NCBI GenBank assembly: GCA_023150935.1
Contig: JAKLJW010000003.1
Coordinates: 124,001 to 188,000, forward strand
Source: Candidatus Binatia bacterium
GTDB lineage: Bacteria; Desulfobacterota; Binatia; HRBIN30
DNA: 64,000 bases
Direction: 5' to 3'
A model generated the notes under the pieces. It searched no databases, was not told the origin of the DNA, and saw only the letters and a list, made by a program, of their open reading frames with translations. Positions within the stretch are counted from its first letter, which is position 1. Each line of letters starts with the position of its first letter. A program made the translations under genes and the position numbers. Of this stretch, positions 44,570 to 53,954 are shown in pieces.

Positions 44570-46753
44570 ATGGCCAACGTCCATGGCGACCCCCCGGTTG
44601 GCGTCTCGCTACCGCACCGCGACGGTCGGGGAGACCTCCTGCGCGCCACCCGCACCCTTGCCGAACGCCTGCCCGAACCGCTCGTGCCCCTGGCGCGCCT
44701 CGCTTACAACTACCGCTGGTCCTGGCGCCTGAACGGGGCTTCCGTCTTCCGCGAGATCCACCCCTCGATCTGGCGCCGCAGCGAACACAACCCGCGCTAC
44801 GTCATCGAAGCCGTCGCCCCACATCGCCTCGATGCGCTGGCCGGCGACGGCGCCTATGTCGCCCGCGTCGAGGCACTCGCGGCCGCGATCGACGCCGAAC
44901 TGGCGGCACCCGCGGCCAATCTCGGCATCCAGGCGGAAAACCCGGTCGCCTATTTCTGCTCGGAGTTCGCCATCCACTGCTCCCTGCCGATCTACAGCGG
45001 CGGCCTCGGCGTTCTCGCCGGCGATCTCCTGAAAGCCGCCTCCGACATGGCCCTACCGATGGTCGGCATCGGCTTGCTGTACCGCCAGGGCTACTTCCAT
45101 CAGCGTATGGACCGCTGGGGCTGGCAGCACGAGTACTGGGTGAACACCAACTTCGAGCGCCTGCCGATGGTCCGCGTCACCGACGTCGACGGGACGCCCC
45201 TGAACGTCGACGTCGTCCTGCGCAAGCGCACCGTCAAAGTGAAGGTCTGGCGCGTCGATGTCGGCCGCGTACCGCTGTATCTCCTCGACACCGACCGCGA
45301 GGAAAATCACGTCATCGACCGCTGGATCACCTCGCGGCTTTACGTCGGCGACCGCCACACTCGCCTGGCCCAGTACGCCATTCTCGGCATCGCCGGAAAC
45401 CGCGCCCTGCGCGCCATGGGAATTCAGCCGAGCATCGTCCACATGAACGAAGGCCACGCCGCCCTCGGGCGCTTCGAACGTCTGCGCGAACAGATCGCCG
45501 CCGGCCATTCGGTCGAGGCGGCGCTGGCGATCGTGCGCCAGCCCAGCATCTTCACCACTCACACCCCCGTGGCCGCCGGCAACGAAGGCTACCGCGAGGA
45601 CGAAATCGAAGCCGTGCTGGGCGATTTTCTCGACCGTCTCGGGGCGCCGCGGACGATGGTCTTCGACCTCGGCCGTCTTCAGCCCGGCAACCGCGAGGAA
45701 CCGGCCAGCATCACCCCGCTGGCCCTGCGGACCAGCCGCGCCTGCAACGCCGTATCCCGCCGGCACGGCGAAGTCGCACGCACCATGTGGCAGCCACTGT
45801 GGCCGGAACGCCCCGTCGATCGGGTCCCGATCGATCACGTCACCAACGGCGTCCATACGCTGACGTGGATGGGCGGGCGCATGCAGGACCTCCTCGATCG
45901 CCACCTCGGCGCCAACTGGCGGCAACGCGAAGCCGACCCCAATCTGTGGGCCCGCATCGATGCCATTCCCGACGCGGAGTTGTGGTCGGTGCGCTGCGCG
46001 ATGCGCGCCGACCTAGTCGAGTACGCGCGCGAGCAGTCGATGCGCGACCGCCTTTCCCGCGGGGAACCGCCCGATTACGTCGAAGCCGCCGCCATGACCC
46101 TCGATGCCGGCACACTGACCGTCGGTTTCGCCCGCCGCATGGCCACGTACAAGCGATTTTATCTGCTCAGCCGCAGCCCCGAGCGCGGCCTGCGCCTGCT
46201 CGCCAACACGGCACACCCCATGCAGCTCCTGGTGGCCGGGAAGGCCCACCCCGAGGACCAGGACGCCAAGGACACCCTGCACAATTTCTTTCAGCTCAAG
46301 CATTCGCCACTGGTCGCCGGCCGCGTCGCCTTTATTGAAGACTACGATCTCCACAGCGCCCCGCGGATCATCGCGGGTGTCGACCTGTGGCTGAACCTTC
46401 CCCGCCCGCCGATGGAAGCCAGCGGTACCAGCGGCATGAAGGTTACCCTGAACGGCGGCATCAACCTGAGCGTTCTCGACGGCTGGTGGATCGAGGGCTA
46501 CGACGGCGACAACGGATGGGCGATTCAGTCGCCGGTCGCCGATCCCCAGGTTCAGGACGAACACGACGTCAACGCCCTTTTCGACCTCATGGAGCAGGAG
46601 GTCCTGCCGCTGTTCTACGACCGCGACGCCGACGGCATCCCGCGCGGCTGGGTGCGCCGCATCAAACGCGCCATGCGCACCCTGATCCCGCAGTTCACGG
46701 CCAACCGTATGCTGCAGGACTACGTGAGGAAAATGTACGGACCGGGGGCTTAG
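44570..46753 (+). CDS. glgP: Alpha-glucan phosphorylase (GT35)
   Basis: A protein of 727 residues, the shorter GT35 form of ~700-730 residues. The PLP-lysine motif EASGTSGMKVTLNGG is present; AYFCSEFAIHCSLPIYSGGL and HMNEGHAALGRFERLREQI mark the N-terminal half. It phosphorolyses glycogen or maltodextrin to glucose-1-phosphate in the cytosol. That could feed NDP-sugar synthesis for the adjacent polysaccharide locus, but this is inference from position. Its stop codon TAG lies in the 5-bp CTTAG duplication next to MITE copy B. Confidence 0.93.
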   Translation: MANVHGDPPVGVSLPHRDGRGDLLRATRTLAERLPEPLVPLARLAYNYRWSWRLNGASVFREIHPSIWRRSEHNPRYVIEAVAPHRLDALAGDGAYVARVEALAAAIDAELAAPAANLGIQAENPVAYFCSEFAIHCSLPIYSGGLGVLAGDLLKAASDMALPMVGIGLLYRQGYFHQRMDRWGWQHEYWVNTNFERLPMVRVTDVDGTPLNVDVVLRKRTVKVKVWRVDVGRVPLYLLDTDREENHVIDRWITSRLYVGDRHTRLAQYAILGIAGNRALRAMGIQPSIVHMNEGHAALGRFERLREQIAAGHSVEAALAIVRQPSIFTTHTPVAAGNEGYREDEIEAVLGDFLDRLGAPRTMVFDLGRLQPGNREEPASITPLALRTSRACNAVSRRHGEVARTMWQPLWPERPVDRVPIDHVTNGVHTLTWMGGRMQDLLDRHLGANWRQREADPNLWARIDAIPDAELWSVRCAMRADLVEYAREQSMRDRLSRGEPPDYVEAAAMTLDAGTLTVGFARRMATYKRFYLLSRSPERGLRLLANTAHPMQLLVAGKAHPEDQDAKDTLHNFFQLKHSPLVAGRVAFIEDYDLHSAPRIIAGVDLWLNLPRPPMEASGTSGMKVTLNGGINLSVLDGWWIEGYDGDNGWAIQSPVADPQVQDEHDVNALFDLMEQEVLPLFYDRDADGIPRGWVRRIKRAMRTLIPQFTANRMLQDYVRKMYGPGA

Positions 46754-46947
46754 TATTGATGGGCACAATTACGGCGACGTATTCCGTACGACGCTTCCCG
46801 TTCGCCCCGAGTAGCCCCGTTTTCTCAGGGGCGTATCGAGGGGCAGCCTGGCGAGCGGCTTTGCGGCCCCGCCCCTCGATACGCCGCCGAAAAGATGGCG
46901 CTACTCGGGACGAACGGAATACGTCGCCGGACTAATGAACCGGAGTA
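46754..46947. mobile_element. MITE-like element, copy B (194 bp)
   Basis: Element of the same length and sequence family as copy A. CTTAG occurs on both sides (46749-46753 and 46948-46952), an exact 5-bp direct duplication. The left CTTAG carries the glgP stop. Ends are imperfect terminal inverted repeats; the interior is a long GC-rich hairpin. No coding capacity. Confidence 0.88.
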
Positions 46948-47091
46948 CTTAGCCCCAATCCCGGTCAGTCGAGCGTCGCGAACCGAAAGCGATTCCGATT
47001 CCGATACCGACCCCGACTCCGATCGGTCGCGGCCGAACACCGCGCGGGGGTATATTCAAGAGATCGGCCTCAGGCCGTTGCAAGCGCGGGC

Positions 47092-47180
47092 GGACGTCCG
47101 CAACCCATTGCGGATTGCGGAATGCGGATTGCGGAACTCATGAATCCGTCGTCCGCAATCCGAAATCCGCGTTCCGAAAT
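47092..47180. repeat. GCGGATTGCGGA-type inverted repeat
   Basis: Short units (GCGGATTGCGGAATGCGGAT) are followed by their complements (ATCCGCG, TCCGCAATCCG), giving a hairpin-like region of mixed direct and inverted GCGGATT units. It lies in the gene-free interval 46948-47412, where no coding signal was seen. Confidence 0.65.
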
Positions 47181-47310
47181 TCTTCGCACCATGCGACGAA
47201 CTCGCGAACTGGTAGCTCGGGGCGACCGGTATCGATCGAGTTGCGCGACTGTCGTCCGCATCAAAGCGGGCCCCCTCGGATTCACAAATAATCCAAGCGA
47301 GCCCCGTCGA

Positions 47311-47406
47311 CCTCAAGACCTCAAGACCCCAAGACCCCAAGACCCCAAGACCTCAAGACCCCAAGACCCCAAGACCTCAAGACCCCAAGACCTCAAGACC
47401 CCAAGA
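47311..47406. repeat. 8-bp tandem repeat array, 12 units
   Basis: Twelve perfect-length copies of CCYCAAGA (Y is T or C) begin at 47311. The array ends six bases past the SbcC-like stop codon (47413) on the minus strand. The unit is the same as in the 7261-7348 array, differing only in phase and in which base varies. On the minus strand it reads as repeated TCTTGGGG. Confidence 0.95.
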
Positions 47407-47412
47407 CCCCCC

Positions 47413-50400
47413 TCATCCCCCCGCCTCGGGCAGCGCGACCAGGTGCAGACCGGTGGGGCCCAGCGTGGCGCGGGCGAGGTCGACGAGATGCGCGTGATGG
47501 GTGAGGAACACGACCTGAACATGCTCGGCGAGCTGGCGCAGGGTTTCCAGCGTGCGGGCGGCGCGCGGATCGTCGAAGTGAACCAGCAGATCGTCGGCGA
47601 CGAACGGCAGCGGCTCCGCCCTGGCGGCGTAATCCTCGATCGCAGCGAGACGCAGCGCCAGGTACAGCTGGTCGCGCTCCCCGTCGCTGAGCGCCGGAAC
47701 GCTCTTGACGCGTCCCGAGCGATGCCGTGTCCGCAACAGCGTCACGCCGGCGTCGTCCTGGTCGGTGAACAGACGCTCGTAGGCGCCGCCGGTGATGTGC
47801 GCGAACAGGTCCGAAGCGCGTGCCAGTTGCGGTCCGGCCGATTCCTGGCGAAAGCGATCGATCGCCTGCCGCAGTAACGTCTCCGCCGTCTTGATCACCG
47901 CGTAGCGGCTCGCGGCGTCGGCGCAGGCGCGCCGCAATTCTTCCTGCTGCACGGCCAGCGCCGCGGTGTCCGCCGCTTCCAGTCGCTGCCGGCGTTGCGC
48001 TTCGAGGTCGCGCACGGCGGCCACCGCCGCCTCCATTGCCGCCCCCGCCTCGGCATGCGCCTCGGCCATGCCTTCCAGCTCCGCGCGCACTTCATCGATG
48101 GAGCGGGTGGCCGCCGCTTGTTCGAGCGCCGCCAGCGACTCGCCGTCGCCGGCCGCCTGCAAGGTTCCGAGCAATTCGGTCTCACGGGCCCGCAGGCTTT
48201 GCCAGGTGGAGATGCGGACCAGCTCGGCGCGCGCACTCTCGTCGTCGGCAACGCCGAGCCGCTCCAGCAGGTCGCTCCGCACCGCTTCGGCGTCGCGGAG
48301 CTTACGTTCGATCCGATCGAGAGCGCGCCGCGCCTCCGTCAGGGCGCGATCGAGAGCGTCGCGGGCCGCGCAAGCGCTGCGGGCCGCGTCGAGACGGCTC
48401 CGCATTTCCCCGGCAGCGAAGAAGACGTCGCGCCCAACGAGATCCGGTGCGGCGGCGGCGACCAGCCGCTCGCTCGCCGCCGCAAGGTCCGCGGCGTCAT
48501 GGCGCATGCGGTCGATGCGGTGGCGGGTCTCGCGCCAGATCGGCACCTGCTGCTCGATCGCATCGTAGACGCCGACGACGGCCTCGGCTTCATCCACGCT
48601 GGCCGTCGACGGCCAGCCGATCCCCTGCATGGCGCGCTCCCACCGTACCGTCAGCTCCCGGCGCTGCGCGTCCAGTCGTTCGTGGTCGCGCGCGGCCCGT
48701 CCCGCTTCCTGGCGCAGCGACTCGACCCGCTCCTCTACCTCGGTGCGCTGGGCCGCGCCTGCCGCGCAGCGTTCGACCCAGGCACGGGCCGCCGCGACCG
48801 CGCTCTGAAACGCCCGCACGACGTCGCCCCCGGGCGCCGGTGTCTCGCCGCCGGCGGCCCCGAGTTGCTCCGTCAGCGCGGCGGTTTCGCCGGCCAGCCG
48901 CTCGCGCAAACGCCGGGCGGTGACCGCGGCGCCGCTGCCTTCCTCGTAGCGCTTGCGGACCTCTTCGCAGCGCACCAGCCACTCCAGCATTTCCGCGGGT
49001 TCGCCCGGCGCGATGGCCGTTGGTGTCCAGAGATCGTCCCACGCCTTGCGCCGCGCCGCGTCGCGCTCGCGCAAGGCCTCCCATTCAGCCGCCAGTGCCG
49101 CGCGGCGTTCGGTGCAAGCCTGCTGCTGGCGGCGATACTCGCGGTAACGCTCGACGCGTTCGGCCTGTTCGGCGCGCTCGTCGGCGAGCCGATCCGCCTC
49201 GCGCACACGGCCGGTAAACACCGCCGCGGGCGCCTCGTCCCCGAGGAGGTCGTTCCATTTCGCCGCCAGGTCGCCGGCCAGCGGGAAACCGTGCACGTGG
49301 CGCCGTTCGATTGCCGCCCACGTGGCGTCGCGCAGCTCGCGGGCGGCGGCGATGCGTTCCGGGGTGGGCAACGGCGTCTCCGCCAGCGCCGCGACGGCCG
49401 CACCAATCCTCCGCTCCTCCTCCTCCACGGCCTTGAGTCGTTGGGCGGCGTCCTTGAGCGCCATCGCCGTTTCATCGAAGGTCTGCCGGTATCTTTCAAC
49501 CACGACTCGCTCGGGGAGCGGCAAAGCGGCCAGCTCTTCGGCGCTGCCGCGCCAATGGCGCGAGCCCGCCGCGTGCTGGTCGGCGCGCCGGAGCGCGGAC
49601 TGCATGCGCCCTTCGACGTCGGTCAGCAGAGCCACCAGTCCTTCCTTGTCGAGGGCATCGAGGCGGGCGCGCAGGGGCGCAACGTCAACCGGAGCGCCGA
49701 GGCCGGCGAGTCGTTCGGTCTGCGTGGCGAGATCCACTTGCGTTTCCGCGCGGCGGCGTTCCGCATGCGGCAGGCGGGCGGCCAGGTCGCGCAGCTCGCG
49801 CGCCGCGGCTCGTACTTCGTCGCGCGCCGGACGCGGCGGCACGCGCCCCAAAGCCTCGTCGGGTGCGCACGCGAGCCCGACCTGGCGGCAGAGCGTCTCG
49901 ATGGCCGCGCTCTGCTGGCGCTGCTCGCCCTCGCGTTTCGGCAGGTCGGTTCTGGCCTTGCGCGCCGCACCGAGTTCCTCCTGCAGGCGGACGATGTCCG
50001 CCGCCGCCGCAATCGGCCCCTCGTCGATCTGCAGCGCCGCCCGTTCGGCCTCGTGGGCGGCGATACGGTCGAGGAGTTCCTGGCGGGCGGCGGCGGCATC
50101 CACGCGCCGGCGTTCGGCCGCCTCCCACTGGCGCTGCAGGTCGGGGTCGGTAGTGCGCATGGCGCCCAGCGCGGCCAGGGCCGAGCGGGTCTCGTGCAGC
50201 CGGGCGAGCAGGGGAATCGTGCGCTGGAGCCGGTCGAGGGCCGACTTCCGCCGCACCTCTTCGGCAAGCCGCTCGCGCTGCGCGGCCAGATTGCGCTGCG
50301 CCTCGGCGAGTGCGCGCTCGAGGCGCTGGAAGCCGTCGGCACTCACCGTGCGCAACGTCGATCGCAGCGCCGCCTCGCCATCGCGCAGCTCCCGCAGCCT

Positions 50401-50949
50401 GTGGGCCAGAGCGCCGGCACGGCCGCTCGGGCTGAGGATTTCCTCGGCTTCTTTCGCGAGCCGGGTACCGAAGTCGCGCAGGCCGCGCAGGCCGCTGGCG
50501 GCGACCAGCAGAGCTTCCGCGAGGCGGCCCTCGCCGCGGGCGAGCTCTTCGCCGGCACTGCGGAGCCGGGCGTGGTCGAGCCCGAACAGCTTCTCGAACA
50601 ACTCGCGGTCGACCGGGCCGAGGCAGCGCTGCAGGACGCCGGCATCGAGCGGGCGGCCGTGTTCGTCGAGCAGGCTGCGTTTGTCGCCCTTCTTGCGCTC
50701 GAAGCGCACGACGGCGCCGGCGGCGGTAACCACCTCGCCGCCGACGCGGGGGTCGTCGTCGTGCAGGAATCGGTACGGCGAGTGGCGCGGTATGCCGAAC
50801 AGGAGATCGCGCAGGGCATTAAGGGCGGTCGTCTTCCCGGCGGCGTTGTTGGCGAGCACAACCGTGATCACGCCGGGATCGGCGGCGAATGCGACGACGC
50901 CGCCGGTGAAGTGACCGTAACGAACGAGATCGAGGCGGGTGACTTTCAC
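47413..50949 (-). CDS. YhaN/SbcC-like AAA ATPase
   Basis: A protein of 1178 residues. The GTG start at 50949 overlaps the TGA of the nuclease gene (GTGA), fixing the start and indicating coupling. The N-terminus is KVTRLDLVRYGHFTGGVVAF with Walker A VVLANNAAGKTTALNALRDL. A long Glu/Arg/Ala-rich coiled-coil region occupies ~200-1000. The C-terminal ABC-type signature is ALSDGERDQLYLALRLAAIE, then Walker B LPFVADDLLVHFDDP. This is the layout of SMC-like DNA-repair ATPases (RecF/SbcC/YhaN group), which act on DNA ends with their MRE11-like partner. P-loop residues are intact except ANNAAGKT in place of GxNxxGKS/T, as in YhaN proteins. Confidence 0.88.
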   Translation of the reverse strand: MKVTRLDLVRYGHFTGGVVAFAADPGVITVVLANNAAGKTTALNALRDLLFGIPRHSPYRFLHDDDPRVGGEVVTAAGAVVRFERKKGDKRSLLDEHGRPLDAGVLQRCLGPVDRELFEKLFGLDHARLRSAGEELARGEGRLAEALLVAASGLRGLRDFGTRLAKEAEEILSPSGRAGALAHRLRELRDGEAALRSTLRTVSADGFQRLERALAEAQRNLAAQRERLAEEVRRKSALDRLQRTIPLLARLHETRSALAALGAMRTTDPDLQRQWEAAERRRVDAAAARQELLDRIAAHEAERAALQIDEGPIAAAADIVRLQEELGAARKARTDLPKREGEQRQQSAAIETLCRQVGLACAPDEALGRVPPRPARDEVRAAARELRDLAARLPHAERRRAETQVDLATQTERLAGLGAPVDVAPLRARLDALDKEGLVALLTDVEGRMQSALRRADQHAAGSRHWRGSAEELAALPLPERVVVERYRQTFDETAMALKDAAQRLKAVEEEERRIGAAVAALAETPLPTPERIAAARELRDATWAAIERRHVHGFPLAGDLAAKWNDLLGDEAPAAVFTGRVREADRLADERAEQAERVERYREYRRQQQACTERRAALAAEWEALRERDAARRKAWDDLWTPTAIAPGEPAEMLEWLVRCEEVRKRYEEGSGAAVTARRLRERLAGETAALTEQLGAAGGETPAPGGDVVRAFQSAVAAARAWVERCAAGAAQRTEVEERVESLRQEAGRAARDHERLDAQRRELTVRWERAMQGIGWPSTASVDEAEAVVGVYDAIEQQVPIWRETRHRIDRMRHDAADLAAASERLVAAAAPDLVGRDVFFAAGEMRSRLDAARSACAARDALDRALTEARRALDRIERKLRDAEAVRSDLLERLGVADDESARAELVRISTWQSLRARETELLGTLQAAGDGESLAALEQAAATRSIDEVRAELEGMAEAHAEAGAAMEAAVAAVRDLEAQRRQRLEAADTAALAVQQEELRRACADAASRYAVIKTAETLLRQAIDRFRQESAGPQLARASDLFAHITGGAYERLFTDQDDAGVTLLRTRHRSGRVKSVPALSDGERDQLYLALRLAAIEDYAARAEPLPFVADDLLVHFDDPRAARTLETLRQLAEHVQVVFLTHHAHLVDLARATLGPTGLHLVALPEAGG

Positions 50950-52211
50950 TCTCCGCACTCCAGGTCGAGCAGCGCGGCTTCGAGGTAACGACGCGCGGCT
51001 TCGAGGATCGGATCGAGCGCCTCGTCGCGCACGGCTTCGAGCACGGGACCGTCGATGACGCTGTCGGTCAGCAGCGGACGCAGGCGGGCCAGCTCGCGGC
51101 GCAGCGCCTCGCGGTCGTCGTCGCCGGCCGGCAGGGCGTCGATGTCGCGCAGCAGGGCGCCGAGCGCATCCGGCCGGATGCGCAGGGCGGCGAGGTCCTG
51201 CCACGGCGAGGTGCACACCGCCACCTGCTCGAGCCAGACACGGTCGCGTCCCACGTCGAGCGCGACGGCGCGCAGGGCCGCCGCGAGCGCGTCGGGACGC
51301 TGCACAAGTGCAGGATGGGCCCGGCTGCGGCCCTCGACGACGACGCGGCAACAGAGGAGCCGGCCGTCGGCCGCGCCCAGGCTACGTTCCACCTCCGCCC
51401 CGAAACGGCGAGCAACGTCCTCGATGGTCGCGGCCGCGCCGGCGGGCACGGCGACCGTCGCCCAGCGCGCGACGTCGGCGGCAACGTGCTCGAGCGCCGT
51501 CACGCTCCGGCGGTCGCCGTCGACCGTAACGACGGTGAAGCCCTTGTCCCCTCCTTCGTTGACGTGCCGGCCCTGCAGGGTGCCGGGGAAGACGATGTGG
51601 GGATCCGTGTGCACGACGTCGCGGCGGTGGACATGGCCGAGGGCCCAGTAGTCGTAGCCGTGGCCGGCGAGCTGGCGCGCGGAGCACGGAGCGTAGGGGG
51701 CATGCCCGTCGCGGCCGTCGAGGGCGGTGTGCAGAACGCCGATGTTGAACAGGCCGCGGCGCGGCGGCGGATAGGCGAGTGCGAGGTTGTCGGTCGTCGT
51801 GGCGGTCTTGAAGCTCTGCCCGTGCAGGGCGACGCCGAGGTCGTCGTTGACGAAGGTTCGAGGGCGGGTGTTGCCGAAGACGTGCACGTTTTCCGGCAGG
51901 GGCACGCCCCTGGTGAGGCGGCTATCGGCGTCGTGGTTGCCGTAAAGAAGGTAGACGGCAACGTCGGCCTCGCGCAGCCGGCTCATGGCGCGGGCGAAGC
52001 GCAGGCCGATGCGGTAGTCGCTCCAATCGCCATCGTAGAGATCCCCGGCGATCACGACGAAGGCGACGGCCTCGGCGAGCGCGTAATCGACGAGGTTGTC
52101 GAGGGCCCGTTCCGGCGCCGCACGGATTTCGTCGACCGGAGCGTCTTCCGCCCGGGCGAGGCCGCGCAGGGGACTGCCGAGGTGGAGGTCGGCGCAGTGG
52201 ATGAACTTCAT
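50946..52211 (-). CDS. YhaO/SbcD-like metallophosphoesterase (DNA repair nuclease)
   Basis: A protein of 421 residues from the ATG at 52211, with AGGAG nine bases upstream. Metal-binding motifs are in order: CADLHLGSPLRGL (DxH), VIAGDLYDGDWSD (GDxxD), LLYGNHDADS (GNHD), GVLHTALDG and ALGHVHRRDVV (GHxH). This is the MRE11/SbcD catalytic core, with a C-terminal region of ~170 residues. The partner ATPase starts in the last four bases. Together they would form a nuclease-ATPase complex on damaged or blocked DNA ends. Confidence 0.92.
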   Translation of the reverse strand: MKFIHCADLHLGSPLRGLARAEDAPVDEIRAAPERALDNLVDYALAEAVAFVVIAGDLYDGDWSDYRIGLRFARAMSRLREADVAVYLLYGNHDADSRLTRGVPLPENVHVFGNTRPRTFVNDDLGVALHGQSFKTATTTDNLALAYPPPRRGLFNIGVLHTALDGRDGHAPYAPCSARQLAGHGYDYWALGHVHRRDVVHTDPHIVFPGTLQGRHVNEGGDKGFTVVTVDGDRRSVTALEHVAADVARWATVAVPAGAAATIEDVARRFGAEVERSLGAADGRLLCCRVVVEGRSRAHPALVQRPDALAAALRAVALDVGRDRVWLEQVAVCTSPWQDLAALRIRPDALGALLRDIDALPAGDDDREALRRELARLRPLLTDSVIDGPVLEAVRDEALDPILEAARRYLEAALLDLECGE

Positions 52212-52524
52212 CGACGGAACTCCTCGGTGTCGGATACGACCCGTAGCGCGCAGCACGGTAACCCCGAGTGCGCAGCGCCGCAAGCCGCGTCAGAGAGAAC
52301 GCCGCCGCCCCGGCCAACGGCTGGCGCGGCGGTAAATTCGGCAGCGATGCCGAGGCCGCTTCCGGCGCCCCTGCCGAACCCGTCCCCCGTGCCCTCACGC
52401 CCCCACGCCCTCAAGCCCCCCCATGGCCCCCCGACGCACCGGCGTCCCGCACTCTCTTTTTCACAATCCAATTGACCTTCGCCTTTTCTTTGCCTATGGT
52501 CGCCGGCGGGATGAGGAGGAGTGG

Positions 52525-53373
52525 ATGCGGGATGAGTCGCGTTTGCGGTGCGGCGCGGTGTTCGCCGCGGCGGATGAGCTGATGGAACTGGTGGACGTCA
52601 TGGACATTCCCCTGCTGGGCGCGGTGGCGGCGGGGCGGCCGTATCGGGCGTTTCCGGTGGCGGACACGCTGGCGGTACCGACGACGCTGTGGGGCGGGAA
52701 GCAGGTATTCGCGTTGCGGGTGCGCGGCGATTCGATGATCGACGAGGGGATTCACGACGGCGACTTCCTGATCGTCGAGCCGCGTCCGACGGCGGACAAC
52801 GGGCAGACGGTGGTGGCCGAGGTCGACGGCTGCGTAACGGTGAAGAAGTACTTCCGCGAAGCCGACGGATCGGTGCGTTTGCAGCCGGCGAATCCGGAGA
52901 TGCTGCCGTTGATCATTCGGGGCGAGGAGGTGCGGATCGTCGGCGTGGTGAGCGGGGTGCTGCGCAAGTTCGGGTTCCAGGGCGCGAAGCAGGGATCGGC
53001 GCCACGACCGCCGGCTCCGGTGCCGCGGCGCTCGCGGAGGGCGGCAGCGGGCGTTGCTGCACGCGGGCCGCTACCGGCGTTGACGAAGCGGGACGACGCG
53101 GTGCTGGAGCTGGGCATCAACGTCATCGACAGCCAGCTCGTGCGCTGGAACGCGGCGATCGAGCGGGCGCGCAAGGAGCGGCGGCTGCGGCAGTACGTGG
53201 TAAAGATGGCCGAGCTCGGGCGCGACCTGCAGGCCTTGCGCGACTGGTGTGCGCGGACGACGCGGCCGGGTTTGCGCCGGGCGTTGCTCGGCGAGGCGAG
53301 TCAGGTAATGCGGCGGATGCAGAAGTTCGCCAGCGTCACCCCCGTGGAGTTGCCCGACCTGGTGCTGCACTGA
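52525..53373 (+). CDS. LexA-like S24 peptidase without an N-terminal DNA-binding domain
   Basis: A protein of 282 residues from the ATG at 52525, preceded by GAGGAGGAG. After ~20 residues it enters a LexA C-terminal domain: IPLLGAVAAGRPYRAF with the Ala-Gly cleavage site in VAAGRP, catalytic Ser in GDSMIDEGIHDGDFLIVE, Lys in VVAEVDGCVTVKKYF, and VRLQPANPEMLPLIIRGEEV. LexA normally has a ~70-residue winged helix before the cleavage site; here nothing is upstream, and the chosen start leaves no room. Instead ~120 residues follow, largely helical and basic (LGINVIDSQLVRWNAAIERA). It lies 313 bases from, and divergent to, the SbcD/SbcC-like genes. Confidence 0.82.
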   Translation: MRDESRLRCGAVFAAADELMELVDVMDIPLLGAVAAGRPYRAFPVADTLAVPTTLWGGKQVFALRVRGDSMIDEGIHDGDFLIVEPRPTADNGQTVVAEVDGCVTVKKYFREADGSVRLQPANPEMLPLIIRGEEVRIVGVVSGVLRKFGFQGAKQGSAPRPPAPVPRRSRRAAAGVAARGPLPALTKRDDAVLELGINVIDSQLVRWNAAIERARKERRLRQYVVKMAELGRDLQALRDWCARTTRPGLRRALLGEASQVMRRMQKFASVTPVELPDLVLH

Positions 53374-53400
53374 TTTTACGATTTCCGAGTTTGCGCCCAC

Positions 53401-53595
53401 GGCGCGAATAAATTCGGGCCATGGAGCGGCTGTGCCCCGCCGTTCGTCCCGAGTAGCAGCCGTCTTCTCAGGCGGCGTATCGAGGGACAGACTCGGCGGG
53501 GGCGCGCCCCTCGATACGGAGCCCAGGGGAAGGGCTCCTACTCGGGGCGAACGGGCTGGTTGTTCGCTTTGGGTTGCGGGCGCCAGCCCGCGCTG
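53401..53595. repeat. Inverted-repeat element, copy D (~195 bp)
   Basis: The element runs in opposite orientation to copy C and matches it over ~195 bp with few changes. The 115-bp core is at 53440-53554. It begins 28 bases after the stop of the LexA-like gene and abuts the HepT-like remnant. A CGTCATGCCGGCGAA repeat of the REP type lies immediately beyond. Confidence 0.85.
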
Positions 53596-53597
53596 TT

Positions 53598-53954
53598 TTA
53601 CGGTTCTCGGATTTCCTCGCATGGCGCGACGATTCCGTCCGTCATGCCGGCGAAGCTTGTCCCGGCGAAAGCCGGCCTCCAGCCCCGCATCCGACACTCG
53701 GCCCCGTCTTTCGCGGGATCGCCTTCCAGGTTGCGAACCGCCTCCGTGTAATCCTCGAAAGCCTCTCCCCTGCGCGCCGACAGCTCGCCGGCAATGTCGA
53801 TCACCAACTGACACACGGTAAGCAGCGAGTAGAGAACGTCGTTGTGCAGCGACAGATCGTCGAGCAGAGCCTGCCACGTGACCCGCGGGCGTAATTCGCC
53901 GAGATGATCGAGGTGGCGCCGGAGCGTGGGTGGCCGTCCTGCAACTCTGAATCG
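53598..53954 (-). pseudogene. HepT-like (DUF86) remnant
   Basis: In one frame the minus strand reads TLRRHLDHLGELRPRVTWQA, SLHNDVLYSLLTVCQLVIDI and EDYTEAVRNLEGDPA. Those are the helices, including the ID-A core, of DUF86/HepT toxin-partner proteins. No start codon exists between the upstream TGA and the homology, and at the 3' end the expected C-terminal helix is replaced by REP-like CCGGCGAAAGCCGGC sequence. It therefore looks inactivated at both ends. No MNT nucleotidyltransferase partner gene was found beside it; 53955-54117 holds nothing recognisable. Confidence 0.55.

Noticed and set aside
47995-50988. 997-residue plus-strand frame over the YhaN/SbcC-like gene
   Set aside because: Shadow opposite a gene with Walker A, signature and Walker B motifs.
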